A stretch of DNA of 64,000 nt from Ecdyonurus torrentis (GCA_949318235.1 OX439129.1:29815243-29879242); one strand, 5' to 3'; counted from the stretch's first letter, positions 36,111-47,671 are shown. Notes: generated by a model from the sequence alone, not told the origin. Numbers and translations: made by a program.

Positions 36111-36226
36111 AAATATGACGTCATTGATGAAAGTTGCATTTCCTCGCTCAAAGATGGCACTATTGTGGTCGCGCGAAAATGATTTTTTTATTAAAAATTG
36201 CAGAACACAGGCACACAGGCAGAAAC

Positions 36227-36441
36227 CACAGTAGATGATACAGTAGTCCATCTCCTATACTGGGAATGTCAGATCAAAAAACGCGCCATAATTCCGACTG
36301 GGTGAAGTGGGCTGAACTAAAAGTAACTGAAGTAACGTTACGCGTGTAGTTCAGCCCGCTTCACCCAGTCGGAATTATGGCACGCATTTTGATCTGACAT
36401 TCTGAGTATAGGAGATGGACTATACTGTATCATCTACTGTG
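36227..36441. mobile_element. Mutator-like palindromic MITE, copy 1
   Basis: An almost fully palindromic 215-bp element with ends CACAGTAGATGATACAGTA and its inverse. It is flanked on both sides by the same 9 bases, GGCAGAAAC (36218-36226 and 36442-36450). Long inverted ends with a 9-bp target duplication are typical of Mutator-like (MULE) elements. The core pairs through AATTCCGACTGGGTGAAG and ACGTTACGCG. Confidence 0.8.
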
Positions 36442-36526
36442 GGCAGAAACAGAGAACACCGCAGAACCTTCGCAGAACACACAAAGAGCAAAACAGAGCA
36501 AATGAGAGAATTTCTGATGGGTCCTC

Positions 36527-37116
36527 TTAAGGGGAGTAGGGTACCGACCTTATATCTCAAACACTACAAGAGTTTGGGTCTAATTTTGGTGTCTTTTTTT
36601 TTTTTTGTCGTCATTGTGTAGCTAAGGGTCACGCCACAGTCCACAGTAGATGATACAGTAGTCCATCTCCTATACTGGGAATGTAGATCAAAAAACGCGC
36701 CATAATTCCGACTGGGTGAAGTGGGCTGAACTAAAAGTAACTGAAGTAACGTTACGCGTGTAGTTCAGCCCGCTTCACCCAGTCGGAATTATGGCGCGCA
36801 TTTTGATCTGACATTCTCAGTATAGGAGATGGACTACTGTATCATCTACTGTGGGGTCACACCTAGCCGTGATAAAAATTTCATGATGTTTGACCGTCCC
36901 GAAGAAAAGAAAAAAATTATTGAAATTAAAATTGGGCCTTTATTGGCTAAAAATTTCAAAAAATAAAATAAAATTAATTTGCACGGTGACCCCCCAAAAT
37001 TTTTATAAATTTGAACTGTCTTAAGCTGAAGTATCATTATTGTGCAAAATTTCAGATTTTTTTGACGAGAAAAGTTTGAGTCTAATGGCCGACGTCGGTC
37101 TCCTCTACTCCCTTAA
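36527..37116. mobile_element. TTAA-flanked element hosting Mutator-like copy 2
   Basis: The left edge is TTAAGGGGAGTAGGGTACCGAC and the right edge the approximate inverse (GTCGGTCTCCTCTACTCCCTTAA). Without the nested MITE it is about 360 bp. TTAA at each edge suggests piggyBac-type insertion. Confidence 0.5.
36635..36853. mobile_element. Mutator-like palindromic MITE, copy 2
   Basis: Nearly identical to copy 1 and in the same orientation. Flanks are GGGTCACGC (36626-36634) and GGGTCACAC (36854-36862), a 9-bp target duplication with one mismatch. The left terminus has six extra bases (CACAGT) before the common CCACAGTAGATG. Confidence 0.8.
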
Positions 37117-38870
37117 TCCTTATTTGTCCTTCGGATCGAACACAACGCAAAGCGCTTTATTGTTATCTTTCTTATTCATATAGAATAAAGTAAAATTAAA
37201 TTTTGTGTTTCTCCTCCTTTTTACTTTCAAACTCTAGAATCAGATACATAGATGTTCTACGTCATATATATTGATGCACTGTTAGCGACTAATTAACCAC
37301 ACTTCTACTTTTAGCGGGTTTGCTTACTTTCATGCATCTACGTTAAAACAGGTGTAGAAGATTTTTTTTTTTTTCACCTGTTGTCGTGATAAATGTAGAT
37401 GCGAGTTTTTATCAATATCCTGACACATGTAGATATGCGTGAAAGTAAGCAAACCATCACAAGAAGAAGAAGAAGAAGAAGAAAAAGAAGAGAGAACGTA
37501 CCATCTCAACATATATAGTTAAAATTTTAGAACAGATCACTATACTATAAATTTTGTTACTCTATTGCATTGTTGCAAAATCTTGCATTGATATGGATCC
37601 AGGGTGCTAAGGGCCTGAGTTCTGGACGCATATTCCATAAGGCTGGACAAGGGAGACACCCTGCAGGGCACAGCTGGGCCTGCTGTGGTCCCCCACCAGC
37701 AGGGGATTGAATGGGACACCTTTCTTGTCCCCGCCTTAATTAACAATCAAGACATATCAAAAACATTATTATCCACTAAATATTATACTGCTGCAAAGTG
37801 CTGCATAGATATAAATAGAAAATAAAAATAATTGCATATTATAGTTTATATTATATATAGGCATATACATCAATATATAAAAAAAACTTGCCTAGCTGTT
37901 TCATTTTGGTTTAAAAATGTAGAATTTGTTTTATTATTTAATAGGGGAAAAAATTATAGAAGAAACAGGAACTATAAAATTTAAAAACTTTGAAATAGTG
38001 TTAATATATTTTGTTTAATAAAAAAAATTAATGTTTTTCAAAATGGCTCAGCTACAATTTTTTTTTATCAAAAAATTAAAACTACAGTGAGCTATTTTCA
38101 AAATCAGTTTAGTAAAAATTATCTCTCAAGTGATTGCATGGACGAGACTTTAATTAACAATATATAATGCTTCATTTATATTGCTGTGCAAGGCAAAATC
38201 ATAAAAATGTATATCAACTCTACTTTATATTGTCTATTATTTTAGTCCTAGCAACCCTAGTCCTAGTCCCTTTAACACACGAATTACAAACCCTTAAACT
38301 ATACATGGCTTTTGGTTTGTCACCAAATCCTTCAGAACTCCAATGTTTAAATACAAATTTTGTTAGCCTTCTTCAATTAGAATATGATCCAGAAAGATGT
38401 TATTCAACTTAATTTATTAGCTGAAATATAAAACAAAAACTGGTATTTTTGTAGTTAGAAATATTAAAATAAAACAAACCTTAATTATGAAAACATAAAA
38501 GATTTATTTATGAAATAAATCAATTCTTAAACATTCTTAATATAAGCATTAATTTAATAATGCAGTAACATTTTTATATTGTCACCAAAATAACAGCACA
38601 CATCACAGAGAACACATTTAACATTTTATACAAATTGCTAAAAGAATGAGTTGCACATACATTGTATATTGAAGTAGGTACAATATATTACCACTATTAT
38701 ACAGTGATTATTTATATTTCATGATAATTATCACCCACATTAATGAAAATTGGGATATTAATTAATATGACATCTCAAAAGAGTATGATGCAGAGCTTTT
38801 CTATCATTTTTCTGTCCTTTTCTTCTTCTTCCCCCCCCCCCCCCCCCCCCCCCCAACAAAACTATGGCAC
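37117..38870. other. intergenic region with a GC-richer island and an orphan ORF
   Basis: 37580-37740 is a GC-rich segment of unknown nature. 38167-38412 (+) is an 81-aa ORF with one hydrophobic segment that matches no family I know and has no supporting splice structure. A poly-C run (24 C) lies at 38831-38854. Confidence 0.45.
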
Positions 38871-38878
38871 ATCATAGA

Positions 38879-39258
38879 CAGTGGCGGTCCTACGAATTTT
38901 GGGCCCGGGGACAGAAATCTGACAGGGCCCCCTCAATAGATGCGCGAAGCGCCAATAGCCCGCCGCAGGCGCGATTTTTTTACCACGTGACTTTTTACAG
39001 GCAATTCCGTGCATAAATTCAGTATACTTGTCAGTGCAGATAGCTTTAAGAAAAAAAAAATCTTTTTATTTTTTTTTTTGTTTTTTTTACTTTTTTTTTT
39101 TAAACAATTAAACTTTAATTTAGAATGAAATATTTAAAAAAAAAAGTGTACAAAAATTCATAATGCAAATTAAATTATTTTTGATTACATTGCAGATTTA
39201 GGCGAGATTAAGCGCATGCAAAAAATGTTTCCTTCATATTCTCAAAAAGCTAAATTTT

Positions 39259-39294
<36 letters not shown>

Positions 39295-40023
39295 TTAGAA
39301 TTATTTTTAAATTTCCGAAACAAAAGTGATGTTTGTAAACCCTAGTCTCTTGCCAAAAAAAAAAAAAAAAAAAAAAAAAAAAGCACATATTCTATTTGAA
39401 TAGCCAAAGTTGATCGTCATCATCATTTAAGGAGCAGAGGACAAGGTCAATTTGACGAATACAAATGTTAAAATTTAGGTAGATCGAGCTATAGTGTTTA
39501 TTTATCATTGAACAATTTTTTACCTGCCAGGCCAATGAGGAAGACTAAAAAAGTTTTCAGGGTAAAATTTTATTTCAAATTCTAAAAGAAGACATTGTCC
39601 TGAATCGATTTATTTGCAGAATTGTAAATTTTAAGTTCAATAAGCATTTCTATTAAAAAAAAACAACTCAAAAAATAAAAAAATGTCAACACGCAATACC
39701 TCTATGCATGCGGGCATAGGAAAAGTTACCGTAACGTCAGTTTAAGAATTTTAAAAAGAATTAATACTCAATGAGCTCAAAGCTTAGAAATGTCCATATC
39801 TATCGACTTAGGACATTGCCCTCTTTTAGAATAAAAATGCAATAAAATAACACCCTGAAATTTTTTAAGTCTTCATTATAATTCTAGTTCTATAGTAAGT
39901 ATAGTTTATTTTACCTTTTTAAACCAGGGAGGCCCTTGTTTAAAAATATAAGAAAATACTGAAGTATTATTACTAGTAAATTAAAGAAATATTGTATTTT
40001 ATCTGTAGATTTATATATGCTTA

Positions 40024-40058
<35 letters not shown>

Positions 40059-40129
40059 TTATAAATTTGTTTGGATAATTTGTTTGCTAGGAATAATTTT
40101 ACTAATGAAAATCATTAAATTGGTTCTTA

Positions 40130-40225
<96 letters not shown>

Positions 40226-40369
40226 TCTTCCCATCCCTTAAGTTCCTTTTTTTTTCTTTTTTTTTTTAGCTTATTTGAATTTTTTATATGTAGGCCTCGT
40301 CCCGGGCCCCCCAAACCTAGTGGGCCCGGGGATATCCGCCCCTCAATCCCCCCTGTAGGACCGCCACTG
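38879..40369. mobile_element. nonautonomous hAT-like transposon, 1.49 kb
   Basis: Inverted ends CAGTGGCGGTCCTAC are flanked by an exact 8-bp duplication ATCATAGA (38871-38878 and 40370-40377), diagnostic of the hAT superfamily. Next to each end are GGGCCCGGGG-type GC-rich subterminal blocks. The interior is AT-rich, with poly-T runs and a 90-bp (CT)n tract at 40132-40221, and encodes no transposase. Confidence 0.85.
40132..40221. repeat. (CT)n microsatellite inside hAT element
   Basis: About 44 CT dinucleotides. Confidence 0.95.
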
Positions 40370-40377
40370 ATCATAGA

Positions 40378-41437
40378 TGCATCAAGGAATAACACTTAAA
40401 TTCTAGGTGTCAGAAAACTATGATACAGAACAACAGTTAGATTTGCAATTTATGCAATACAACTCCAAGTGCATATTTGAGTAGATCAAGTTTTAATTTT
40501 TTTAAATAGATAATTTAATTCAATATGGTCTGTTGAGTAAAAATCATACAGTTATGTTACTAACAAAAATTTCATACTACAGCATATTTAATTAAAGCCA
40601 TTTATTTCTTTCACACTGAAATAATAACTTTACTTACTTCCAAGAAGTGTATATTTTCAAAACATTATAAATTTACATCATATGCAAAAGAAGGTAATCC
40701 ATAAAAAATTTGATTGCAATAAACATGCATGCAGAGCTCAAAAACCAGAATCCTTAAAGTGAGTTCACATTAAGAAATAAAACTTAACATGGGCTTTTTT
40801 TTTTTATTAAAGAAATATCTGTGTAATAATAGTTTTTTTTAGTTGTTATCAGGTTGGGTTCATTTTCATAATGTGCACATAACTTTAAGTGTTGTTCACA
40901 CTGCAAAATATTTTTATGTTGACATACATTTAAAATTGCCCACAAAAATTAGGAGCAATTACTCACAAAGTTTGTGCATTTGTAGAGTCAGTGTAATTTA
41001 ATGTATTATAAAAGCAATTTGTTTCAATGTGTATGAGCAATTGAAACCATTTTCTTCTTCTTATTTCTTTAGACAGAAAATGAAGTTGAAATGAAAATAT
41101 GACACTGTGTGAACTATTTATTAGTTCATTAATTTTCATAAAAAGAAATGTATTATGTATATTCACAAATTAATTTCTAGTAACCAAGATTTATTTATTT
41201 TAAATTATAATTATTGTTTAAAGAGTACTCTAATTTGTATAGCATGATATGTAGTACATTTTCACTCAGCTGTACAGAATTTATTTATATATATATGTAA
41301 AATAACAAAAACTTCTCACTTAAGTATAATTTTATATTCTGCTAATAAATATGAATAATGAACAATGAGGTAGCCTGTGACTGTTCATGTTTGTGACATA
41401 TCGACTATAAACACTTCTAATATAATAACTAGATTAG
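40378..41437. other. intergenic, 3' flank of FAM136A
   Basis: AT-rich. Probably holds the FAM136A 3' UTR on the minus strand; a TTTATT (AATAAA on minus) sits at about 41280. Nothing else recognised. Confidence 0.5.
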
Positions 41438-43779
41438 CTATTTTTCATAATTACCAACTGCCAAGGTCTTTTTAATTGTAACTAATGCATTGGGTATTAT
41501 TTCCATGTGTTTATCAACGCATTTTACAGCACAGCTTTCAAATTCTTTAGTGTAGCGAGATACCTGTAAAATATCATGTTTATTAAGTTAATCAAGATAC
41601 ATTTGTACTAGTTTAAAAAATTTAATTTTATTAAAAGCAAACACACACACACAGTAGCATAGACCAAATAAAAATAATAATTTCATGTTTTTGAACAAAG
41701 CTTAAAATATTTGGTATTTTAGTTTCGTAAACCCTGTTTTCTTGTAAGAAAAATTGCACATTGCATTTGAATAACACTAGGTGCAGGGGCGGATCCAGAC
41801 TGAAACTTTGGAGGGCACGATTTCCTATACTGCAATGTTTATCTTGGGGGGGGGGGGGGGGGGGGGAATGGTAATACCTGTTGAATGTTTTGGAGAGGGA
41901 GATCATCCCCCCTCCCTTCCTCTGGATCCGCCCCTACATAGGTGATCGTCATTTTAGGAGCAGAAAACAGGGTTTACGAACAGCATTTAGTGTTGTTTAT
42001 TGTAAATGCGCATTAAATTTGAATAACCATAGTTGACTGTCATTTTAGTAGCAGAAAACAGGGTTTACCAACAACACTAATTAATGAATTGAGCAAAATA
42101 TTTTTGCTTAAACTTTGAAATGTCAAAATGAACCACATGACAAACATCGTTTTTTTTTTTTTTTTTTTTTTTTTTCTTAGATTTTATTTTCAAATTGTAA
42201 CTTTAAAAACATGACAATTGACAATTTCTGATCAGAGATTTTCATTCTACTCATGCAATATGTAACTTATTTTACCTCAGATTCATTTGGATTAGGTCCC
42301 ATTTTATCCTTGATGTCATCGTTACACTGCATAACACATCTTTGTAGTCTTAGCTGTAAATTAAAAATCTCAGTCATGATTCATAATTCAGGAAATAGAT
42401 CAACTTTGCAATGATTGAATGATAAAAACAAACAAAATAGCAATAAAAAAGAATAACACATCGATTAAGACCACATAAAACAGCATGTGCTTTTTAATGA
42501 ATAAACACGAAATGGGATCTTCAAAACTGTTGACAATTTTTACCAGAATGTTAATGTAGCCCCACGAGATTCGCTAACGTGAAAATGCTGTAAGGTATAT
42601 GCAATTTGCGTGACTATTCCTGTTTATGACGTCAGAAACATGCAAAAATGAAAATCAAAATGTGCGTGTTGCATAAATCGAAATTTCTGATCACTGCTAC
42701 GGAGCTACAGTTGCATTTTGAGACAAACTAAAGTTATTTATGCAAGTCCCATCACGTGTTTTGTAATATAAATGCTTATGTTTTTCTCTGGTCAATTCCT
42801 TTAGTGTCGACAGGCACACGCCTTGCATTGCAGGACAGAAAATATTTTAACCCACTCAGAAATTAAACGAGAGAGGCAATCATAAAATTATATGTATAAA
42901 ATTGTACATATGTATCATACTTAAACCAATGCTCAATTTTTTTAGAGGTGAGCTTAGGGGGTGTTTCCTCATGTAACAAAAAATATATAGCATTCAGTTG
43001 CTAAATATATGATACCACTACTACTGTACTACAAAAATACAAAGTGCACAAAGTATGGTAATTATGGTAGTTATCGGCAGGCCGCAGTTATCGGCAGTGG
43101 TATTTTTTTAAACACCTTCCACTAATTTTAGGGCTTTGAAATGTTAGCACAAAAGAGATTCTTAAAAGCAAAATCCATTTCTGTGTAAAAATTTCAAAAC
43201 TCTCAAATGAGTGGAACGTAACACGTAACATAGAAAAGCAGCAAAACCTGCCGATATAATTGCGGCAAGCATGCTGGTAACTAGAGTACAATTATCATAC
43301 AAAGTGCATGGTGTTTTGGCGGGTTGCCTACTATAGAGATCGTTCGGAACCTTTTGTCCAGTGGTTAAGTGGTGCATGCATATACATACACACGGTATAC
43401 ATACACATGCTTATACATACAGTACATATACATACAGCCGTTGTTATACATACCTGCAGCCGTTCCATTTCACTCTGAACATACTTCTGTGATTGAGCAA
43501 GGGGTGTCGAGCAGTCTTCCACACAGCGATGAACGCTTTCCAGGGGAGAAGTTGCATCATCGCAGCATTTTGCTGCACACCGGTGCATCGCCGCCTATAA
43601 ACCCAAAGTTTTAAGCCTTCTATATGAAGCCACACGTAAGAACAAAATAATTTTGTCAATGCTCTACTTATAAATTTATAAAGTAACAATACCTGCATTT
43701 TTCGTAGATACGATTTATCGATGTCATTGACTAATTTTGTCATCGCCTCTTCGACACGAACCCTTTGTTGGTCAACCAT
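41438..43779 (-). CDS. FAM136A: FAM136A homologue, complete, four exons
   Basis: Small conserved mitochondrial protein of the FAM136 family. Exons 43693-43779, 43454-43594, 42276-42353 and 41438-41563, all GT-AG and phase 0, encode 143 aa (human 138). The start VDQQRVRVEEAM and the twin CX3C pairs identify it: cysteines at 35/39, 53/57, 82/86 and 113/117, with HRCAAKCC, HRCVEDC and MQCNDD closely matching the vertebrate protein. Twin CX3C motifs suggest import into the intermembrane space by the Mia40 route (inference). The first exon also exists as an exact second copy at 47277-47363, so which exon 1 the cell uses is open. Intron 3 holds nested repeats. Confidence 0.95.
41726..41980. mobile_element. 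GTAAACCCTGTT foldback split by a hAT MITE
   Basis: GTAAACCCTGTTTTCTTG at the left and CAGAAAACAGGGTTTAC at the right are inverted copies, with a hAT-type MITE between them. It lies in FAM136A intron 3. Confidence 0.5.
41784..41936. mobile_element. hAT-type MITE, 153 bp
   Basis: Ends CAGGGGCGGATCCAG and CTGGATCCGCCCCTA. Flanks ACTAGGTG and CATAGGTG form an 8-bp duplication with two mismatches. A run of 20 G lies inside, at about 41846-41865. This is a classic hAT terminal sequence. Confidence 0.75.
43289..43372. mobile_element. fragment of TACAGCTCTGG-type MITE
   Basis: Only one side is clear: GGCGGGTTGCCTA, then ATCGTTCGGAACCTTTTGTCCAG, matching the right half of copies 48169-48322 and 60364-60488. 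Confidence 0.5.
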
Positions 43780-43862
43780 GCTTTTTTTTTTACTACATCA
43801 GCTGCGAAAAATATGTTGTTGCCAACTTCACTGAAGTTGTCTTCTCTTTCGCTTCTCAGCTT
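43605..43862 (-). repeat. duplicated FAM136A exon-1 segment, proximal copy
   Basis: 258 bp that by eye are identical to 47189-47446. It covers all but about 10 bp of intron 1, all of exon 1 and about 83 bp upstream of the ATG. Sequence identity stops sharply at both edges. Confidence 0.95.
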
Positions 43863-44142
43863 GAAACAATCGTCATACCGCAAACTCTGAGACAAAGTTT
43901 TGGTTGACCAAACTGCCGGCAGATGGCACTGCAATAGCGTACCTCAGATATTATAGTTAAGAAAAGACGCACACATTTTTTTATCGGGCCTATATATATT
44001 CTCTGGCGTCCGGCGAGCTGGGCAAGTTCGGATAATTTTATATGCGGAAAAAACAGATAACCGTTTATAAAAACGGTTAAAAATTACCACCATAAAAATA
44101 ATATATATCAATTTAATATTTTATATATATATATATATATAT

Positions 44143-44699
44143 ATCCGGATTTCGGCAGCACTAATATATATAATATATATATATTAGTGCTGCCGAAATC
44201 CGGATAAAATTAAAATCCGAATTTTGGAGAAAATTATCCGGATTCACTGATCCGTTTTAAATCCGGATCGTGCACGATCCGGATCAAATTATCTATTCAT
44301 GTATCCGGATCGAGATCCGGATAGAAAATCGGATAACGGATAATTTTTTATCCGGATATCGAAATCCGGATTTTTTTTCGCTTAATATTTATCATAATTA
44401 TATGAAATCGTGATCTGGGTCATTAATGTAGAAAAAATTAAACGGATCACGATCTTGATCAAATTATCCGGATCAATATTATCCGAATATGATCCGGATC
44501 TCGATCCGGATCAAAATTATCCAGATTATATACGATCCGGATAAAATTAAAATCCGTATTTCGGATAGAAAGTTATCCGGATTCACTGATCCGTTTTAAA
44601 TCCGGATCCAATATATCCGCCGCGCGGATCGTGATTCAGATATAAAATCGGATATAACGGATCATTAATTTTATATCCGGATTTTTTTCGACACCTCTG
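44143..44699. mobile_element. hAT/Ac-like ends with many ATCCGGAT subterminal repeats
   Basis: TAGTGCTGCCGAAATCCGGAT begins at 44184. The right end at about 44680-44699 is the inverse of CAGAGGTGTCGAAAAAAATCC. Between them ATCCGG/CCGGAT occurs over a dozen times in both orientations. A second, inverted copy of the left terminus (ATCCGGATTTCGGCAGCACTA) lies at 44143-44163, separated by about 20 bp of TA. G(C)TG(C)CGAAA-type ends with dense subterminal motifs resemble Ac-like hAT elements. No target duplication could be read. Confidence 0.45.
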
Positions 44700-45826
44700 A
44701 CTGCAAGCAGTAGGGGAATAGGGAATAGGTATATTGAAAACAATATAGCACGTACGTCACGTACGCACTATATTCAAAAAATCGCAAAAAAAAAAGTTGC
44801 CGCGCGATGTTTGTGAAACTTAAATAAAATGTAACCTACATTATGATTCAAACATGTGTTTGCCTATAATAACCTCCACCCACCCCTAAATAGACTTAAC
44901 ATCCGGTTGTTCTTCAAAAATTATAAAAAAATGCTGGTTTTAGGGTCCCAGTTCAACTGGTAATAGGATTTGGGGCTTGGAAGTTGGATTTTCAGAATCA
45001 GCGAGTTCGATTTGGTCTACGTAGACATCAACTTTGCCAAAATCTGACAAAAAGTTTTTTCGTAAAAAATAGGAAGGGTACCCCCTTGGTAATCTTGTCA
45101 TTTTTATAAAAAAGAACGATCTTTTGCTATTTACTTCCGTTTAAAACATCTCATGGCCATGAAACTTGAAACATTGTTGTTAAATATTTTTTTGGTTGCT
45201 TTCCAAAATTAACATTGACTTTATGTTGATTTGGCGTCGAGTTATTGCCAAAAACGCCAAAAATTTTCAAAAAATGATAAAAATTAGAACTTATTTGAAA
45301 ATCGCAGTTTTCTCGACGCAAACAGTCACAAATACCTAGGTACTACCTTGCATAAAAATTTTGATGATCTGCCACTGTAACTTGCCGAAATATGGCGATT
45401 ACTATTGCTTCCGTGTCGAAACGTGGCCAGAATGGGTGGTTTTGGTCAAAACTGAACAAAAATCATTTATCTCACGCACGTGTCAAAGGATACGTCCATA
45501 AATCGATTACAGCAGTCAGATTGCCGAAAATCGCCATAGCCGATTTTTGGCGCCACTTTGAACTTTAAAAAATCGGTAAAACACCGTTTTTGGACGCATT
45601 TTTTATTTTTTTTTTAGTAAGATGTCTTTATTTTCGGCATCCCCGCGGTCGTTTTCCGTGGACCCTGTGATTCTGTGTCGAAAAGTGCCGACGGATACAC
45701 GCAGCGCGCTATTTTCGGAAATATTTTAAAAATTTATACATAATAGATATATATAAGTAACACACATAGCGAGACATTTCTGAGACGTCTAGGCACCACC
45801 CGCGATGTATATACCCATCTCTATTC

Positions 45827-45891
<65 letters not shown>

Positions 45892-45956
45892 TACACACAA
45901 ACAGCGGCCTTCATATTATAAAAGAGACTCGCGCGGGTCGAACAGAGGCGGTGTTT

Positions 45957-45987
<31 letters not shown>

Positions 45988-46351
45988 GAGCAGATCGCGT
46001 ATTTTTAGTAATGGAGAAGAAAAACTTTTAGACAGTGCTAAAGCGGCCATGCCCATATATGGCCAAAAACGATAAAAAAAAAATAAAAAAAATTTATGTA
46101 GATAATTTATTTGACATATTTGACTGCATATAAGCGGCCATGCCTTCAAACAGTTCTGTGGCCCACCACATCGGATTTCGATCCGAGTAACGAGCGCGCG
46201 CAGCGTGTGAGGAAAATGGAGATTGGTAGGCCGTACGGACGCCTTGGCGTCATAGGCCTACCCATCTCCATTTGACGAACACGTGAGCACGTTCTCGGCT
46301 ACTCTAAAACGTATAAGTGTATCGCTTTTGTAGTTACACTGGTTATGTGAA

Positions 46352-46391
<40 letters not shown>

Positions 46392-46732
46392 AAGAAATCG
46401 AGTTTTAAGAGAGGGCAAAACACCTCTGTGCGGGTGTAAATTTATATAAAATGCAGTTGTCACTTTTAATTGTTCTCAAAAGAGATCATGGCAAAATGCC
46501 GTGTATCGTATAATAATATATATTTAAATTAAAAAATATATATTATAATTTGAAAATTTCGAATAAAAAGGTTGAACTACCCCCAAGGTTTTTTTGGCAT
46601 TTGTTAACAAACAAACTATATATTGCGTTCGCACGCGATATATCACGCAAGCGCGCGCGCGCGCTTTTAGCAGCAAAATTTATTTTTAGATGAAAATAAA
46701 AGTAATTCGAATTTTTTTAAGGCTATATCCGC

Positions 46733-46736
<4 letters not shown>

Positions 46737-46815
<79 letters not shown>
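46737..46815. repeat. (TA)n microsatellite
   Basis: About 39 TA dinucleotides. Confidence 0.95.
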
Positions 46816-46817
<2 letters not shown>

Positions 46818-47188
46818 CCACACCCCTTGGGTGCAGGGATGGATTTAAAACAATATTTTTGTGCAGGTACCGCGTGGTCACCATTGCACTTACGAGGTCG
46901 AAGTTACCCTAAAATTAACGTTTTTTTGTACTATCGATACCGGAGAGAATTTTAAGGGTGAACCATCCCCCGGCGAGAAATTATTATAAGTGTAGAAAAT
47001 TTAATTGTCACGCGTTATATATAGATAAATTAAGATTCCACCAGTAAGAAGTTTCATCAAATACGGAAACTTTTCAAGTTTTGGGTGTTTTTCACCCCCA
47101 ATAAACTACCCCCCAGGTATTGGTCAAAACTTTCACCCCAAATATACCAACTCCATTGTTTTTCTACCCCCCCCCCCCCTCCGAAGGG

Positions 47189-47446
47189 AAAGTTTTAAGC
47201 CTTCTATATGAAGCCACACGTAAGAACAAAATAATTTTGTCAATGCTCTACTTATAAATTTATAAAGTAACAATACCTGCATTTTTCGTAGATACGATTT
47301 ATCGATGTCATTGACTAATTTTGTCATCGCCTCTTCGACACGAACCCTTTGTTGGTCAACCATGCTTTTTTTTTTACTACATCAGCTGCGAAAAATATGT
47401 TGTTGCCAACTTCACTGAAGTTGTCTTCTCTTTCGCTTCTCAGCTT
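47189..47446 (-). repeat. duplicated FAM136A exon-1 segment, distal copy
   Basis: Same 258 bp as 43605-43862, offset by 3,584 bp, same orientation. It keeps the ATG (47363), the 29 codons of exon 1 and the GTATTG donor, but it ends before the exon 2 acceptor and no exon 2 follows. It could still splice to exon 2 at 43594. Confidence 0.95.
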
Positions 47447-47671
47447 TGGCGCAGCTTTGGCTAAAAAAACAAATTTTGCGCGCGTTTTTTGCATTTCTAA
47501 TTTCGACCCTCGATTCAGATTTCACGTTGCGTTACTTGTTAGGCAACTTCACTACTTTGGTGCATGATAGCTTCGCTGCCTGTTCGCTGCGCTGTATTTC
47601 AGTTTCAGCTTTCAGCAGCGTTTCGCCAGAGTGACACAAAGAAACTTCGCGTTTGATTCAAGCAATTTCAG
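47447..47671 (+). promoter_or_regulatory. TMA7 promoter and noncoding first exon
   Basis: A GC-richer segment ends in CAATTTCAG followed by GTACTAC at 47672, a plausible donor, with TTCGCTGCCTGTTCGCTGCG upstream. The TMA7 coding exon begins one base before its ATG, so an upstream noncoding exon is required; this is the best candidate. It starts directly at the edge of the duplicated FAM136A 5' segment, which is transcribed the other way. Confidence 0.6.

Larger units (their letters stand above)
43863..47188. other. 3.3 kb between the two FAM136A exon-1 copies
   Basis: No gene seen. Contains a CCGGCAGATGGCACTGCAATAGCG block just upstream of the proximal exon 1, an ATCCGGAT-rich region (44143-44699), a segment at 44900-45720 with many TTTTGG/AAAATC words, a (TA)n at 45835-45886, a small palindrome AAATGGAGATTGGTAGGCC...GGCCTACCCATCTCCATTT (46215-46274), long A runs and a (TA)n at 46737-46815. 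Confidence 0.6.

Noticed and set aside
38167..38412. 81-aa ORF with a hydrophobic segment
   Set aside because: No family resemblance, no splice partners, AT-rich context; a chance ORF is the simplest explanation. A mitochondrial insertion was considered, but no known mitochondrial protein motif could be seen.
40084..40395. ORFs on both strands with Leu-Ser or Arg-Glu repeats
   Set aside because: Translation of a (CT)n microsatellite inside a hAT-like element.
47133..47363. second FAM136A-like gene
   Set aside because: Only exon 1 is present; no exon 2-4 copies follow, so it is a duplicated exon rather than a gene copy.
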